Virus record (IMG/VR): IMGVR_UViG_3300044707_000152
Coordinates: 1 to 55,433 of that record
Strand: one strand, 5' to 3'
Origin: a virus
Length of the DNA stretch: 55,433 nt
The position numbers and the translations under genes were made by a program. The notes under the pieces are model-generated. The model worked only from the letters and a program-made list of their open reading frames with translations, had not been told where the DNA came from and did no database searches. Below, one piece after another: positions 1 to 8,458 of this stretch (position 1 is its first letter; each line of letters starts with the position of its first letter).

Positions 1-362
1 TTATCCCTGATCCTCAAGTTGGCCGTGCGCTTTACTTCCAAGCCAAGCGCAACAATGGCTACTGGGATGCTAACACTGATTTCGACGAACGCCTTACCCG
101 TCTGAAGCTCGGCATCAATCGTATCATCGGCGACTACGCCTTTGGTTACGACATCAACGCCGCTCGTTTCAACGCTGACACTGCCTTCAATGCAACGCTT
201 CCAGCTTTCAATGAAGCTGATCCTGCGACATGGGCACGTCTCGTTCGCGTTCCTCGTTACATCAAGGTTGTCCAAGAAAACGGCTGCTCCTATGTTCCTA
301 ACCGCGCTTACCGCAATGCCGACTTCGGTATCTCGGTTGCTATGGTTAACAAAGCAATGTGC
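1..362. repeat. Imperfect terminal repeat, left copy (pairs with 55072-55433)
   Basis: Base 1 aligns with 55072 and base 362 with 55433 without gaps. I count 18 mismatches over 362 bases, about 95% identity; 60 bases at the inner end (301-360) are identical. The differences change three amino acids. This is either an assembly overlap between co-occurring strains of one circular or permuted genome, or two diverged tandem capsid genes. Confidence 0.9.
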
Positions 363-674
363 AAATGGACAATGCCATCCTCGACTGGATACGGCCAAGC
401 CCAACAGATGACCCAGAACTACGCTGGTGATTGGGAATGGAAGAACCCAGATTGGGAGTGCAACCGCTGGCGCAAATCGGGCTTCTATCAAGCTCAGTTC
501 CGTCTCGCCGCACAGGTCAAAGACCCAACCATCATGCACTCGTTCCTGCATCGCCTGCCTAAGAGCAAGAACCTCTACGGTTCCTGCTGCCCAGTTCAGA
601 GCTACATCGTTCCTGAAAACAATCAGGACTGCTATAGCTGCGCTGGTGTGGGTGACATCGTTGTGCCTTCCTAA
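1..674 (+). CDS. Major capsid protein, C-terminal part (5' end cut by window edge)
   Basis: The open frame starts at base 3 and ends with TAA at 674, giving 223 residues of the capsid C-terminus. The first 120 residues match the end of the partial gene at 54333-55433 with only three differences (Thr/Ser, Pro/Ala, Val/Ile), so this is the other half of the same gene if the map is circular. Joined across the overlap the protein would be about 470 residues, a normal size for an HK97-fold capsid protein. The C-terminal tail is cysteine-rich. Identity as capsid rests on position after portal and scaffold and on length; the HK97 fold itself is inferred. Confidence 0.75.
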   Translation, partial: IPDPQVGRALYFQAKRNNGYWDANTDFDERLTRLKLGINRIIGDYAFGYDINAARFNADTAFNATLPAFNEADPATWARLVRVPRYIKVVQENGCSYVPNRAYRNADFGISVAMVNKAMCKWTMPSSTGYGQAQQMTQNYAGDWEWKNPDWECNRWRKSGFYQAQFRLAAQVKDPTIMHSFLHRLPKSKNLYGSCCPVQSYIVPENNQDCYSCAGVGDIVVPS

Positions 675-682
675 GTTAAATA

Positions 683-710
683 GGGGAGGGGCTTATTCAA
701 GCCTCTCCCC
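683..710 (+). terminator. Hairpin after capsid gene
   Basis: A 12-base-pair stem (GGGGAGGGGCTT with AAGCCTCTCCCC, one G-U pair) and a 4-base loop lie nine bases after the capsid stop codon. No U-tract follows, so it may act as an RNA 3' stabiliser or partial terminator instead of a strong intrinsic terminator. Confidence 0.55.
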
Positions 711-734
711 ACAACCTTAAATAAAATACAAAAT

Positions 735-1352
735 ATGTCTAATTCACGACCACTCGCTTATGATCGCGTCAACTTGTTTGGCCCGATTGCCGTTAACCTC
801 CTCGCTGCTGGAGACGCTGACCTCCTCGTTCTTAACGACGAAGACACTAAGTTTTTTCCAACAAACATTGTTCTTGAGAACGCTTACGTTCGTGGAACTA
901 CTGCAACTGATCCAGTAATCGTTATTGATAATGGAACCAATGGACAAGATATTATTCCATCAACTACTATTACTGATGCTGATGATAATCAAAGGTTTTC
1001 AAACCTTTTAATTCCAGTAGGTAATTCAGTTCCTGTTATTACTGGTTCAGCAAAACTTCGTTTGCGTAAAACGACTGTTGGACTCGGACAAGCTACTGCA
1101 ACTCGCGCTCGCACTGCTGGCGTTGCTACAATCGTTACTGGTGCTGCTCATGGTTTTTCCACGGGTGACACGATCACGATTGCAAACATGACTGACACTA
1201 CGTTCAATGATGTGCAGGCTGAAGTTACTGTCGTTAACTCGACCACCTTCACCTATGCAAACGCTGGCGTAAATGTCGCTTCCGGTGCTGATACTGCTGG
1301 ACGTGTTGGCGCACTCTACGTGAATGCCTACGTTGTTGGTATCTACTACTAA
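735..1352 (+). CDS. Virion-associated protein with E1-FCCH-like beta domain
   Basis: A 205-residue protein encoded directly after the capsid gene and bracketed by two hairpins, so probably made in large amounts with it. The segment around residues 125-195 (hydrophobic strands with HGFSTGDTITI and STTFTYA) resembles the small beta domain related to the ubiquitin-activating E1 FCCH domain that recurs in phage structural proteins. The N-terminal half is strand-rich and unassigned. A head decoration or head-completion protein is the likely role from position. The leader is A/T-rich with no SD. Confidence 0.6.
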   Translation: MSNSRPLAYDRVNLFGPIAVNLLAAGDADLLVLNDEDTKFFPTNIVLENAYVRGTTATDPVIVIDNGTNGQDIIPSTTITDADDNQRFSNLLIPVGNSVPVITGSAKLRLRKTTVGLGQATATRARTAGVATIVTGAAHGFSTGDTITIANMTDTTFNDVQAEVTVVNSTTFTYANAGVNVASGADTAGRVGALYVNAYVVGIYY

Positions 1353-1363
1353 ACCTAAACCTT

Positions 1364-1392
1364 GGGTGGGGGAGTTATATTCTCCCTCACCC
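1364..1392 (+). terminator. Intrinsic terminator-like hairpin
   Basis: Stem GGGTGGGGGAG (1364-1374) pairs with CTCCCTCACCC (1382-1392) through 11 pairs including one G-U. A short pyrimidine/T tract follows (CCCCTTTT). It separates the capsid-proximal gene from the small gene at 1411. Confidence 0.65.
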
Positions 1393-1410
1393 TTACCCCT
1401 TTTCTAAATT

Positions 1411-1674
1411 ATGGCTTGTTTCACATCTCTTCCTTACCGCGATAAAACCTATCCATTTCTTCAAACTATTTTTGCTGCTACTGAACTTACTCCCATTTCT
1501 TTTGGTTGCTATGATGCAGCAAGTGATGCCTCCAAGCTCTATCAGTTTTACCTTGGCTTCGCAACCATTGGCGGCCTCACCCCAGTTACTGAAAATTGCT
1601 TTGTGCAAAAAACTGAAGACCAGCAATACTTCCTCACTAACGAAGCTCTTGCTACTGCTCTTAACCCAGCGTAA
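1411..1674 (+). CDS. Small virion-module protein, unknown
   Basis: An 87-residue protein starting MACFTSLPYRDKTYPF. No domain recognised. It contains three cysteines and no signal peptide or membrane segment. It lies between the E1-FCCH-like protein and the glycine-rich adhesin in the same direction, and the palindrome TTATCGTTAACGATAA follows its stop codon. A minor structural role is inferred from position only. Confidence 0.6.
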   Translation: MACFTSLPYRDKTYPFLQTIFAATELTPISFGCYDAASDASKLYQFYLGFATIGGLTPVTENCFVQKTEDQQYFLTNEALATALNPA

Positions 1675-1696
1675 TTATCGTTAACGATAAAATATT

Positions 1697-3784
1697 ATGC
1701 CGACTGATTCACAGTTCTTAGATGGAACAAGCGATATTCAACGCCTTGCTATTTTGCGAGCAGCAGAAGCGCAAGGGACATATATTAGTCCACTGACTGA
1801 CACTTGTTTCAAAGATGCAACTGAAGATGTCCAGAGGCTTGAAATCCTTCGTGCTATTGAAGGCATATCGGGCGGTGGATCAGGAACTGTTACAAGCATA
1901 ACTGGTGGAACTGGACTTACTGGTGGAACAATTACCACTTCTGGAACACTTGCTGTTAGCTATGGCACTACTGCTGGAACAGCTTGCGAAGGTAATGATT
2001 CTCGGCTTTCGGATTCTCGCACTCCAACTGGTTCTGCTGGTGGTGATTTGGCTGGAACATACCCCAATCCTACTGTAGATGGATTGCAAGGAACTCCGGT
2101 AAGCAACGCAACACCAGTCAATGGACAAGTTTTGCAATACAATGGAACAAGTTGGGTTCCGGGGACTATTCCTTCTGGCGGGTCTGGTGGTGGTGGTGTA
2201 ATTTATTATTTGAATTTCAACACAGCAGCAGACGCTCCTGTAACAAATATTCCTCAAACTCCAAACGCATCGAAAGAACTTGGAATTGTTGGAGAAACAA
2301 CAGCGACAAGTTATCTTTCTCCAATTCTCTCTACTGCGACTTACGACTTTCTCGCATCGTTTGTTACTGATCTCAATGTTCCATCTGCTACAGCAATCCC
2401 TGCTGGCATTTGGGATTTTAATATTTTTATAGAATCAACGACTACAAACTCTGCAAACCAAATTCGTTTCAAAGTTGAAGTTTTGAAATATGATGGAGTA
2501 AACGCCCCAACGCTCCTTGCGACTTCTAACGACGTTTACATCTACGATCCATCTGAAATTAACCAACAGGTTGCATCAGTAGTCATGCCACAAACTACGA
2601 TTCTTGCAACTGATCGAATCCTTGTTTATTTGTATGGACGAGCGAATCAAAACAACAATCGTCTTACATTCCATTTTGGCGGGAACTATCCATCACATAC
2701 TCACACAACAATGCCATCCGTCACAGGAACTGGCGTTGTTAAAGTAGTCAATGGCGTATTCCAATCACCAGCATCCACGATTGTAAATGCTGACGTGTCT
2801 GCAACCGCAGCTATTGAAGTAAGCAAACTTTCTCAAGCAAGTAATCGAATCCTTGGCAGAACAACTGCTGGAACTGGATCGGTTCAAGAGTTGAGTGTTG
2901 CAGGCAATCTTACGCTTGCATCTGGAACACTAACTTCACTTTCTCCTCAAATTGATATTTATACTGCATCAGGAACTTGGACAAAACCAGTAGGCGCAAG
3001 GGAAGTTGTAGTTCAATGTGTGGCTGGTGGTGGTGGTGGTGGTTATGGTGGCAAGCAGACTGCTGGAACTGCAGTTTTTGGCGGTGCTGGTGGTGGTTCT
3101 GGTGGTTATTCTCATGCTTCAATTAACGCATCAGAACTTACAGATGCAAGTTATACAATAACTGTAGGTAGTGGAGGAACTGGAGGAGTTGGAACTACTT
3201 TAACAAACGCTACTCTCGGAACGCTTACATCATTTGCTGGTATCACTCAAGGAACACTCGTCAGAGCTTCTGCGGGTGGGACTGTTGCTGGCAATGGAGG
3301 CACAGTCGCACCAACATCAGGTGGTGCTGGTGCGCCAGCAGGAAATGGTGGAGGAGCGGCAAACATAACTGGAACTGGAGGGTCAGGTAGCGGAACAAAC
3401 TTTGCTCCATCAAGTGGAGGTGCTGGTGGTGGCATAACTGCGGCGGCAGTTGTTGGATCGTTGACAGGTGTATTCAATGGAGGAACGAGCGGAACTAATC
3501 ATTTTGTTGGTTTGATAAGCAACGGAGGCGTTGCAAGCGCAACAGCAAATGGAGGTTCTGCAACCCAAACTACTCCAAGAACACTATCTACATTGATGAT
3601 TAATGGCTCTGGTGGTGGCGGCGGCGGTGCTTGTTCATTCGCTACTGGCTCTGGTGGAAATGGAGCTAATGGAACTGGATATGGTTCTGGTGGCGGTGGT
3701 GGAGGATCGACTATTGGTTCCGGCGACCGAAGCAACGGAGGCAATGGCGCACCCGGAGCATTAATGATTACAACATATTTTTAA
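1697..3784 (+). CDS. Glycine-rich tail fibre / adhesin
   Basis: A 695-residue protein with low-complexity glycine-rich stretches (runs such as GGGGGGYGG near residue 445 and more to the C-terminus). Such stretches are typical of phage adhesin tips built from polyglycine-II-like sandwiches, as in gp38-type adhesins. The N-terminal 60 residues carry two related segments (QRLAILRAAE and QRLEILRAIE). The middle portion (about 170-360) is a beta-rich domain. The start codon follows the palindrome at 1677-1688 by eight bases, with no SD. Receptor binding is inferred. The glycine repeats explain the long shadow frames on the other strand. Confidence 0.65.
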   Translation: MPTDSQFLDGTSDIQRLAILRAAEAQGTYISPLTDTCFKDATEDVQRLEILRAIEGISGGGSGTVTSITGGTGLTGGTITTSGTLAVSYGTTAGTACEGNDSRLSDSRTPTGSAGGDLAGTYPNPTVDGLQGTPVSNATPVNGQVLQYNGTSWVPGTIPSGGSGGGGVIYYLNFNTAADAPVTNIPQTPNASKELGIVGETTATSYLSPILSTATYDFLASFVTDLNVPSATAIPAGIWDFNIFIESTTTNSANQIRFKVEVLKYDGVNAPTLLATSNDVYIYDPSEINQQVASVVMPQTTILATDRILVYLYGRANQNNNRLTFHFGGNYPSHTHTTMPSVTGTGVVKVVNGVFQSPASTIVNADVSATAAIEVSKLSQASNRILGRTTAGTGSVQELSVAGNLTLASGTLTSLSPQIDIYTASGTWTKPVGAREVVVQCVAGGGGGGYGGKQTAGTAVFGGAGGGSGGYSHASINASELTDASYTITVGSGGTGGVGTTLTNATLGTLTSFAGITQGTLVRASAGGTVAGNGGTVAPTSGGAGAPAGNGGGAANITGTGGSGSGTNFAPSSGGAGGGITAAAVVGSLTGVFNGGTSGTNHFVGLISNGGVASATANGGSATQTTPRTLSTLMINGSGGGGGGACSFATGSGGNGANGTGYGSGGGGGGSTIGSGDRSNGGNGAPGALMITTYF

Positions 3785-3786
3785 TT

Positions 3787-4002
3787 ATGGAAATCGACGA
3801 TTGGGCAATAATCAATACGGCAGGCGGATGGCTTGAAATGGTTGTCCGTTGGGATGGGAATACCGAAACATGGCCAATTCCAGAAGGAACATACGCAGTT
3901 CGCCGTTCAGAAATAAATTTAGATTCCCTTCCATTGAGTCCAGAAATTTTAAACGATCCAGTCGAGATTTTCGTTGACATCGAAGAAGCTGGATCATATT
4001 AA
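3787..4002 (+). CDS. Small protein after adhesin gene, unknown
   Basis: A 71-residue acidic, tryptophan-containing protein whose start lies two bases after the adhesin stop. No family recognised. The tight spacing suggests co-expression with the adhesin, perhaps as a chaperone or accessory subunit, which is a guess. Confidence 0.5.
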   Translation: MEIDDWAIINTAGGWLEMVVRWDGNTETWPIPEGTYAVRRSEINLDSLPLSPEILNDPVEIFVDIEEAGSY

Positions 4003-4074
4003 CACTTTCATTGTTGAAAAACTCAACAAGAAAAACAAAAACACAAAAACTAAACTAAACAACATAAACTAATT

Positions 4075-5652
4075 ATGCCAAACAACGACATCAACCGCAC
4101 ACGCTTCAGTAATCGTCATCGTCTTCTCGGTGATCCAGCAGGAGCAGGCGCACCGCAATCCGCTCTCACAGCAGAGTTGGCCCACAACGAAAACGACAAC
4201 ATCCTCTACATCGGAACTGGCAATGACGGAGCAGGTAATGCTACCGCAATCGTCCCAATCGCTGGTGAAGGTCACTTCTCGACCCGTAGCTATGCTGAGT
4301 CCCTGAGTGGTGGAGTTCAATCCGCCCTCGACGCAGAGGTTACTGCACGTCAAACTGCGGTGAGCGAACTTTCCAGCCGAGTTGACGCTATTGTGTCCAA
4401 CACGGATGCAGCGGCCCTTGACTCCCTCTCGGAAATCGTTACCGCTTTCCAAGGCGCAGATAGCGACCTCAATGGTGCTATCACCGCTCTCGGCACATCG
4501 GCCACATCGGCCATTGGTGCAGAGCAAACCCGTGCTGAAGCCGCAGAAGCTGCCCTCGCTTCGGATATTTCCGACGAAGAAGCCGCTCGTATCGCCGCTG
4601 ATAACATCCTGACTGGCGATGTCAGCAATCTCGTTAGCCGCGCCAACACCAACGACACTCGTAGCACCGCTATTGAGACTGCCGCTGGTATTGTCGAAGG
4701 CCGTGTGAGTGAAGCTGAAACAGACATTATCGCAATTGAAAACGCTGCTACGACCTTGACTGGCCGTGTTAGCACTTTGGAGAGCGATCTCGCTTCCGAG
4801 GTTTCCGCACTTGAATCCGCTATTAGCTCCGAGCAAACCCGCGCCGAAGCTGCTGAGTCCGGTCTTGCTGACGACATCGCCAGCGAAACCTCCGCTCGTG
4901 AAGCTGCTATCTCTGCGGAACAAACCGCACGTGCTGCTGCCGTTTCTGCCGAAGCAACTGCTCGCGCTGCTGCGATCTCTGCTGAGACCACTGCCCGTGA
5001 ATCCGCTATCTCGGCTGTTAATAGCCGTGTTGACAGCGTTCTCTCGAACATCGACCCTGCTGCCCTTGACAGCTTGACCGAAGTTGTTGCCGCCTTTCAA
5101 TCGGCTGATAGCTCCCTCACGGACGCAATCACCAACCTGACTGCTGGTTCTGCTGCCGCTGTTGCTGCTGAAGAGACCCGCGCTCTTGCCGCTGAAGCCG
5201 CTCTGCAAACTGCAATCGACAACGAGGTTTCTGCTCGTCAGACCGCTATCAGCGATCTCGCTTCGGAAATTGCCAGTGATATTGCAGACGAAGTTACTGC
5301 ACGCACAAGCGACGTTCAGAGCGTCCGCGATGTTACCGACAACCATGAGACCCGCCTTTCGTCGGCTGAAGGCACGATTGCTGGTCTTGGCACAATGTCA
5401 ACCCAGAACTCCAACAACGTAAACATCACTGGTGGTTCTATCAGCGGTGTTAACCTCCAAGCCTCCAGCATGGAAATCAGCGGTGCAGGTTCGACTGCAC
5501 TCTTCGTTGGTGCTGCTGGTTCGGTTGGTATCGGAACTGAAACTCCTTCCACTGCGCTCGACGTTGTTGGATCGGTCACTGTTTCGCAAGACCTCATCGG
5601 TTCTGGAACAAGCGTTCTCCGTGGATTCGTCCTCGCTGGCGGCACGTTCTAA
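4075..5652 (+). CDS. Coiled-coil tail fibre
   Basis: A 525-residue alanine/glutamate-rich protein. Residues about 80-450 are heptad-like segments (for example EQTRAEAAE, SARQTAISDL), the signature of a long trimeric fibre shaft. A 60-residue block is duplicated (residues about 103 and 319). The C-terminus holds a GIGTETPSTALDVVG motif, which recurs as GIGTTTPTEKLDVNG in the fibre protein encoded at 12228, so both may share a tip module. A full-length reverse-strand frame (4069-5346) is a composition artefact. Confidence 0.7.
   Translation: MPNNDINRTRFSNRHRLLGDPAGAGAPQSALTAELAHNENDNILYIGTGNDGAGNATAIVPIAGEGHFSTRSYAESLSGGVQSALDAEVTARQTAVSELSSRVDAIVSNTDAAALDSLSEIVTAFQGADSDLNGAITALGTSATSAIGAEQTRAEAAEAALASDISDEEAARIAADNILTGDVSNLVSRANTNDTRSTAIETAAGIVEGRVSEAETDIIAIENAATTLTGRVSTLESDLASEVSALESAISSEQTRAEAAESGLADDIASETSAREAAISAEQTARAAAVSAEATARAAAISAETTARESAISAVNSRVDSVLSNIDPAALDSLTEVVAAFQSADSSLTDAITNLTAGSAAAVAAEETRALAAEAALQTAIDNEVSARQTAISDLASEIASDIADEVTARTSDVQSVRDVTDNHETRLSSAEGTIAGLGTMSTQNSNNVNITGGSISGVNLQASSMEISGAGSTALFVGAAGSVGIGTETPSTALDVVGSVTVSQDLIGSGTSVLRGFVLAGGTF
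4372..5208 (+). repeat. Internal duplication in coiled-coil fibre
   Basis: Two blocks about 190 bases long, starting near 4372 and 5020, encode matching segments (SRVDAIVSN...AALDSLSEIVTAFQ and SRVDSVLSN...AALDSLTEVVAAFQ). The offset of 648 bases equals 216 codons, so frame is kept. This looks like shaft lengthening by segmental duplication. Confidence 0.7.
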
Positions 5653-5673
5653 TCTGAACTAAAAACAAATAAC

Positions 5674-5712
5674 ACCCTGCCGTTACAATGACGTAGCGGC
5701 AGGGTTATTTTG
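5674..5712 (+). terminator. Intrinsic terminator
   Basis: ACCCTGCCG (5674-5682) pairs with CGGCAGGGT (5697-5705), followed by TATTTT. It ends the transcript of the coiled-coil fibre. Confidence 0.7.
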
Positions 5713-5732
5713 GCAATTTATTTTTTAATATT

Positions 5733-6404
5733 ATGGCACTTACAGACAACCTACAGGCTTTTTATAAACTCTCCGACACTTCTGATTCGTCCGGCAATAA
5801 TCGCACCCTCACCAACAATGGTAATGTTTCTTTTGCTTCAGGCAAGATTGGAAATGCTGCTGTGTTTGATGGAGAAAACTTTTTTAATTTTTCTGTAAAT
5901 AACACTATCAAAACCGTTTCTTGCTGGTTTAAAACGGAATCTCAAAACAGTTATAATGTTTTGCTTGAATTTTTTAATGCTCAACTTCAATTCATCGGGA
6001 GCGGTCAACTAAGAGTAAATGGTCAAGATGGAGAAGAGGTATTTGGTGATAATGTAAATGACGGAAATTGGAAACACGCGGTTTTTGTTTTGGATGAAAA
6101 CGTAAATAGTGCATATTTAAATGGCACGAAATACTTGCTGTCCACAAGTTACACTGAATTAAATTCCGGAGAAGTTGCAGTAGGAGCTACTCTGGGAGGA
6201 GTTTGGGACAAATGGATTGGTCAAATCGACGCAGTTGGTATCTGGAACAGAGCATTGAGCGACGCAGAAGTTGCTGAACTCTATAACAACGGAACTGGAC
6301 TTGAGATTGACAACGGAGGCAATGGCGGTGGTGGTGGAAATCCAACGCTTGTCAAAATGCAAGCTCCAGTTAAATTCTTCGGAAAAGTTAAATTTGGAGT
6401 ATAA
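5733..6404 (+). CDS. LamG/concanavalin-A-like lectin domain protein
   Basis: A 223-residue protein with the hallmarks of a Laminin-G-3/ConA-like jelly roll: AVFDGENFFNF at about residue 48, a CWFKTE strand, DGNWKHAVFVLD near 110, AYLNGT near 129, and the terminal IDAVGIWNRALSDAEVAELYNNG at about 165-190. A glycine-rich linker and a short basic tail follow. Such domains bind glycans and are common in phage fibres. It has its own terminator upstream, and a carbohydrate-binding virion role is likely. Confidence 0.8.
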   Translation: MALTDNLQAFYKLSDTSDSSGNNRTLTNNGNVSFASGKIGNAAVFDGENFFNFSVNNTIKTVSCWFKTESQNSYNVLLEFFNAQLQFIGSGQLRVNGQDGEEVFGDNVNDGNWKHAVFVLDENVNSAYLNGTKYLLSTSYTELNSGEVAVGATLGGVWDKWIGQIDAVGIWNRALSDAEVAELYNNGTGLEIDNGGNGGGGGNPTLVKMQAPVKFFGKVKFGV

Positions 6405-6410
6405 AATCAA

Positions 6411-6656
6411 ATGCCGTCCGAAACCGAAATCCCAACACGCATCCTCCCATTGCAGAGTTTAATCCCCGGTGCTAAACCATCAACTGCTCAATGGATCGAA
6501 CGCGAAATTGCGATCAACGTGACGGACGGCAAGATTTACGTTCGGGTTGACGAGGCTCCAATCCTCGTCGCCGAGCGTATGCCTACACCACCAAGCAACA
6601 CTGGAACATTTGCACTTAAAGTTGTGAATGGAGTTTACACTTGGGTTGAAGAATGA
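6411..6656 (+). CDS. Short fibre-type protein with Mtd-N-like motif
   Basis: An 81-residue protein. The segment IEREIAINVTDGKIYVRV matches the pattern at the N-terminus of many phage fibre/tropism proteins (EIAVNTADGKIY). The end LKVVNGVYTWVEE resembles VVKVVNGVFQ in the glycine-rich adhesin. Its stop overlaps the start of the next gene by four bases. Probably a small fibre or adapter segment. Confidence 0.5.
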   Translation: MPSETEIPTRILPLQSLIPGAKPSTAQWIEREIAINVTDGKIYVRVDEAPILVAERMPTPPSNTGTFALKVVNGVYTWVEE

Positions 6657-7021
6657 AAATCCTTGTTTCCATATTTGTTATTTTATTGACAAGCTGCACA
6701 TCTACTCCCCCAGTAGATCAACCGCAATTCGTCGGTAAATACAAAAATGCTTGTTTGCCAGAAGCAATTGCGATGACGCAAGCATTGAAACAAAGTGGAA
6801 TTCAAGCAAAAGTTCTCATTGTAAACACTCCGAAATTTAGCCATGCGTTGTCATGCTACCTTTATCCAACAAACCAAAACAAACTTTGGGTTTGGGATTC
6901 ATATTGGAAAAGCATGAACCTTCGCGCATGGTGGAATGATTCGGATTCGGTTGCAAAAGAATGGCTGAAATGGTGCAGTGCAGAAACCAAACTTACGAGT
7001 TCTCACTTTATAGAAAACTAA
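6653..7021 (+). CDS. Lipoprotein with Cys-His-Asp protease/transglutaminase-like core
   Basis: A 122-residue protein. The N-terminus (MKILVSIFVILLTSC) is a lipoprotein signal peptide with lipobox LTSC at residues 12-15. The mature part has NACLPEA, SHALSCYLY and WVWDSYW in order, spaced like the Cys-His-Asp triad of transglutaminase-like/papain-fold peptidases. It begins the lysis cassette, so it may be an envelope-acting accessory enzyme. The enzymatic assignment is by motif only. Confidence 0.55.
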   Translation: MKILVSIFVILLTSCTSTPPVDQPQFVGKYKNACLPEAIAMTQALKQSGIQAKVLIVNTPKFSHALSCYLYPTNQNKLWVWDSYWKSMNLRAWWNDSDSVAKEWLKWCSAETKLTSSHFIEN

Positions 7022-7025
7022 TCTT

Positions 7026-7247
7026 ATGATGGAGCAAGACGACATTCAACGAACACTCGGAATACTTTCCGGTAAACTTGATCTTGTGTTAGAAAATCAA
7101 AAAGACTTTGGCAGCAAATTTGCTGACTTTGAAAAACGACTACGCTCCTTAGAATCTCATCGCGGCTACGCATTCGGAATTATTGCAGCAGCGGCATTTA
7201 TTTGGACAGTGTTTTTTGAGTTCGTCAAAAACAAAATTGGAAATTGA
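7026..7247 (+). CDS. XhlA-like membrane protein (holin accessory)
   Basis: A 73-residue protein with an amphipathic coiled-coil N-terminus (residues about 5-45) and one C-terminal membrane segment (GIIAAAAFIWTVFFEFV), the architecture of XhlA-like holin partners. A second ATG lies one codon in (7029). It is encoded inside the lysis cassette between two lipoproteins. Likely role: aiding membrane permeabilisation. Confidence 0.6.
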   Translation: MMEQDDIQRTLGILSGKLDLVLENQKDFGSKFADFEKRLRSLESHRGYAFGIIAAAAFIWTVFFEFVKNKIGN

Positions 7248-7249
7248 AA

Positions 7250-7408
7250 ATGAAACCTAACCAACTTGCGCTTGTGCTGATTTTGATTTCACTTGTATTT
7301 CTTGCAATGGCATTTTTGAGTGGATGCACAACACTTGGCGTTTCATTAGAGACAGACTACGGGAGGCTGACATACGAACTGCCCGAACCAAAAGGAACAA
7401 AGAAATGA
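7250..7408 (+). CDS. Small lipoprotein in lysis cassette (outer-spanin-like)
   Basis: A 52-residue protein. The hydrophobic N-terminus leads to a lipobox LSGC at residues 23-26, leaving a mature peptide of about 27 residues rich in charged residues. Size, lipobox and position beside holin and endolysin suggest an outer-membrane spanin subunit, which would imply a Gram-negative-type envelope. Its stop overlaps the next start as ATGA. No separate inner spanin was recognised. Confidence 0.6.
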   Translation: MKPNQLALVLILISLVFLAMAFLSGCTTLGVSLETDYGRLTYELPEPKGTKK

Positions 7409-7578
7409 AAAAAACAATTAACGCATTGCTCGCAAAGTTAAGCGAGAATTCTACATGGCGCGGTTTGATTCTGATTGCTACGGCAGCAGGGGTTAAACTT
7501 GAGCCAGAACTCCAAGAGGCTATTCTTGTTGCAGGACTCGGCCTTGTTGGGTTAATCAATATTATCCGTAAAGGCTAA
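7405..7578 (+). CDS. Small holin
   Basis: A 57-residue protein (MKKTINALLAKLSE...) with two hydrophobic stretches, GLILIATAAG (about 20-29) and AILVAGLGLVGLINII (about 39-54), and a basic end. I chose the ATG at 7405, which overlaps the previous stop, over an upstream ATG at 7324 that would overlap most of the lipoprotein gene. The endolysin gene follows two bases after its stop. Two short helices plus context fit a class II holin. Confidence 0.65.
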   Translation: MKKTINALLAKLSENSTWRGLILIATAAGVKLEPELQEAILVAGLGLVGLINIIRKG

Positions 7579-7580
7579 TC

Positions 7581-8120
7581 ATGGTTCCTAACTCCAGACC
7601 GCAACAAGCGAAAGAGAAGACCCTTGCCATGGTAATCAAGGCAGGGATTGAAGATCGCGTTGCTCTGGTAGGAATAAGAGGATACTACTCTGAAACATTT
7701 GCGCCATCTGGAAACCAAAGGGGAATTTATGATGACGCGATTATTCTTCTATCACCTTCAGTCCATGCTACATTCAATGCAAATACTGATCCATCTGTAT
7801 ATCGAAAAGGTATCGCGGTTCTTAAAACGGGCGTTCACCGCTTTCGTAAAGGCAATCATGGTATCAGCAAGCCCGGAGGTGGCTATCCAGCGTTGCGACC
7901 TGCTAACTCCAAAGAGGAGTTGCCTGTTACGCGAGACATTACTGGAGACGATATGGGCATCGCTATCAACATCCATAAGGGTAGTTACAAATCAACTTCC
8001 TCGGAAGGATGTCAAACAATCTACCCTTCACAGTGGGACGGATTCATCAACCTCGTCTATTCAGAAATGAATAGATACAACCAAAAAACGATTCCATATC
8101 TATTAGTGGAAAACACTTGA
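7581..8120 (+). CDS. Endolysin, L,D-transpeptidase/peptidase-like
   Basis: A 179-residue protein encoded right after the holin. Residues 130-146 (NIHKGSYKSTSSEGCQT) hold a His...Ser-x-Gly-Cys arrangement (H132, S141, C144) like the YkuD-type catalytic motif of L,D-transpeptidase folds, which some phages use as peptidoglycan peptidases. Other conserved-looking parts are YDDAIILLSP and HRFRKGNHG. No signal peptide is present, which fits holin-dependent export. Peptidoglycan cleavage is well supported by context; the bond cut is uncertain. Confidence 0.65.
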   Translation: MVPNSRPQQAKEKTLAMVIKAGIEDRVALVGIRGYYSETFAPSGNQRGIYDDAIILLSPSVHATFNANTDPSVYRKGIAVLKTGVHRFRKGNHGISKPGGGYPALRPANSKEELPVTRDITGDDMGIAINIHKGSYKSTSSEGCQTIYPSQWDGFINLVYSEMNRYNQKTIPYLLVENT

Positions 8121-8152
8121 CTTAACCTAAACTATCGTTAACGATAAAAACT

Positions 8153-8458
8153 ATGAGTTGCGGAAATTCCAGAAGTTCTAAATGCAATCCATGCGGCCCA
8201 AGTGAGGCGGCATTGAATGAGATTGTAAATCGTGCAGCTTACTATGCTCGTATCGCAGTTGAGGCCGCTGGAGGCACAACGGGCGGCAAGGCTCCAACTG
8301 GTGGAAATACCTTCGGAGTATTCTACGAGAATGACCAAGTAATGGTAACTGACTACACCATCACAACCGACCGCAACGCCATGTCAGCAGGGCCAATCAC
8401 AGTAAACCCCGGAGTAACTTTAACAGTGCCAGCAGGCAGCACCTATACAATCGTATGA
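8153..8458 (+). CDS. Small fibre-associated protein
   Basis: A 101-residue protein whose N-terminus is Cys-rich (MSCGNSRSSKCNPCG) and whose C-terminus (ITVNPGVTLTVPAGSTYTIV) is the repetitive strand motif often found at the ends of phage fibre subunits. It overlaps the tail-spike start by four bases (ATGA). The palindrome at 8134-8145 lies seven bases before its ATG. Confidence 0.55.
   Translation: MSCGNSRSSKCNPCGPSEAALNEIVNRAAYYARIAVEAAGGTTGGKAPTGGNTFGVFYENDQVMVTDYTITTDRNAMSAGPITVNPGVTLTVPAGSTYTIV

Noticed and set aside
4069-5346. Reverse-strand frame of 425 codons over the coiled-coil fibre
   Set aside because: It arises from the Ala/Glu/Ser-biased codons of the fibre; the product is a Ser/Gly/Arg low-complexity string with no gene context.
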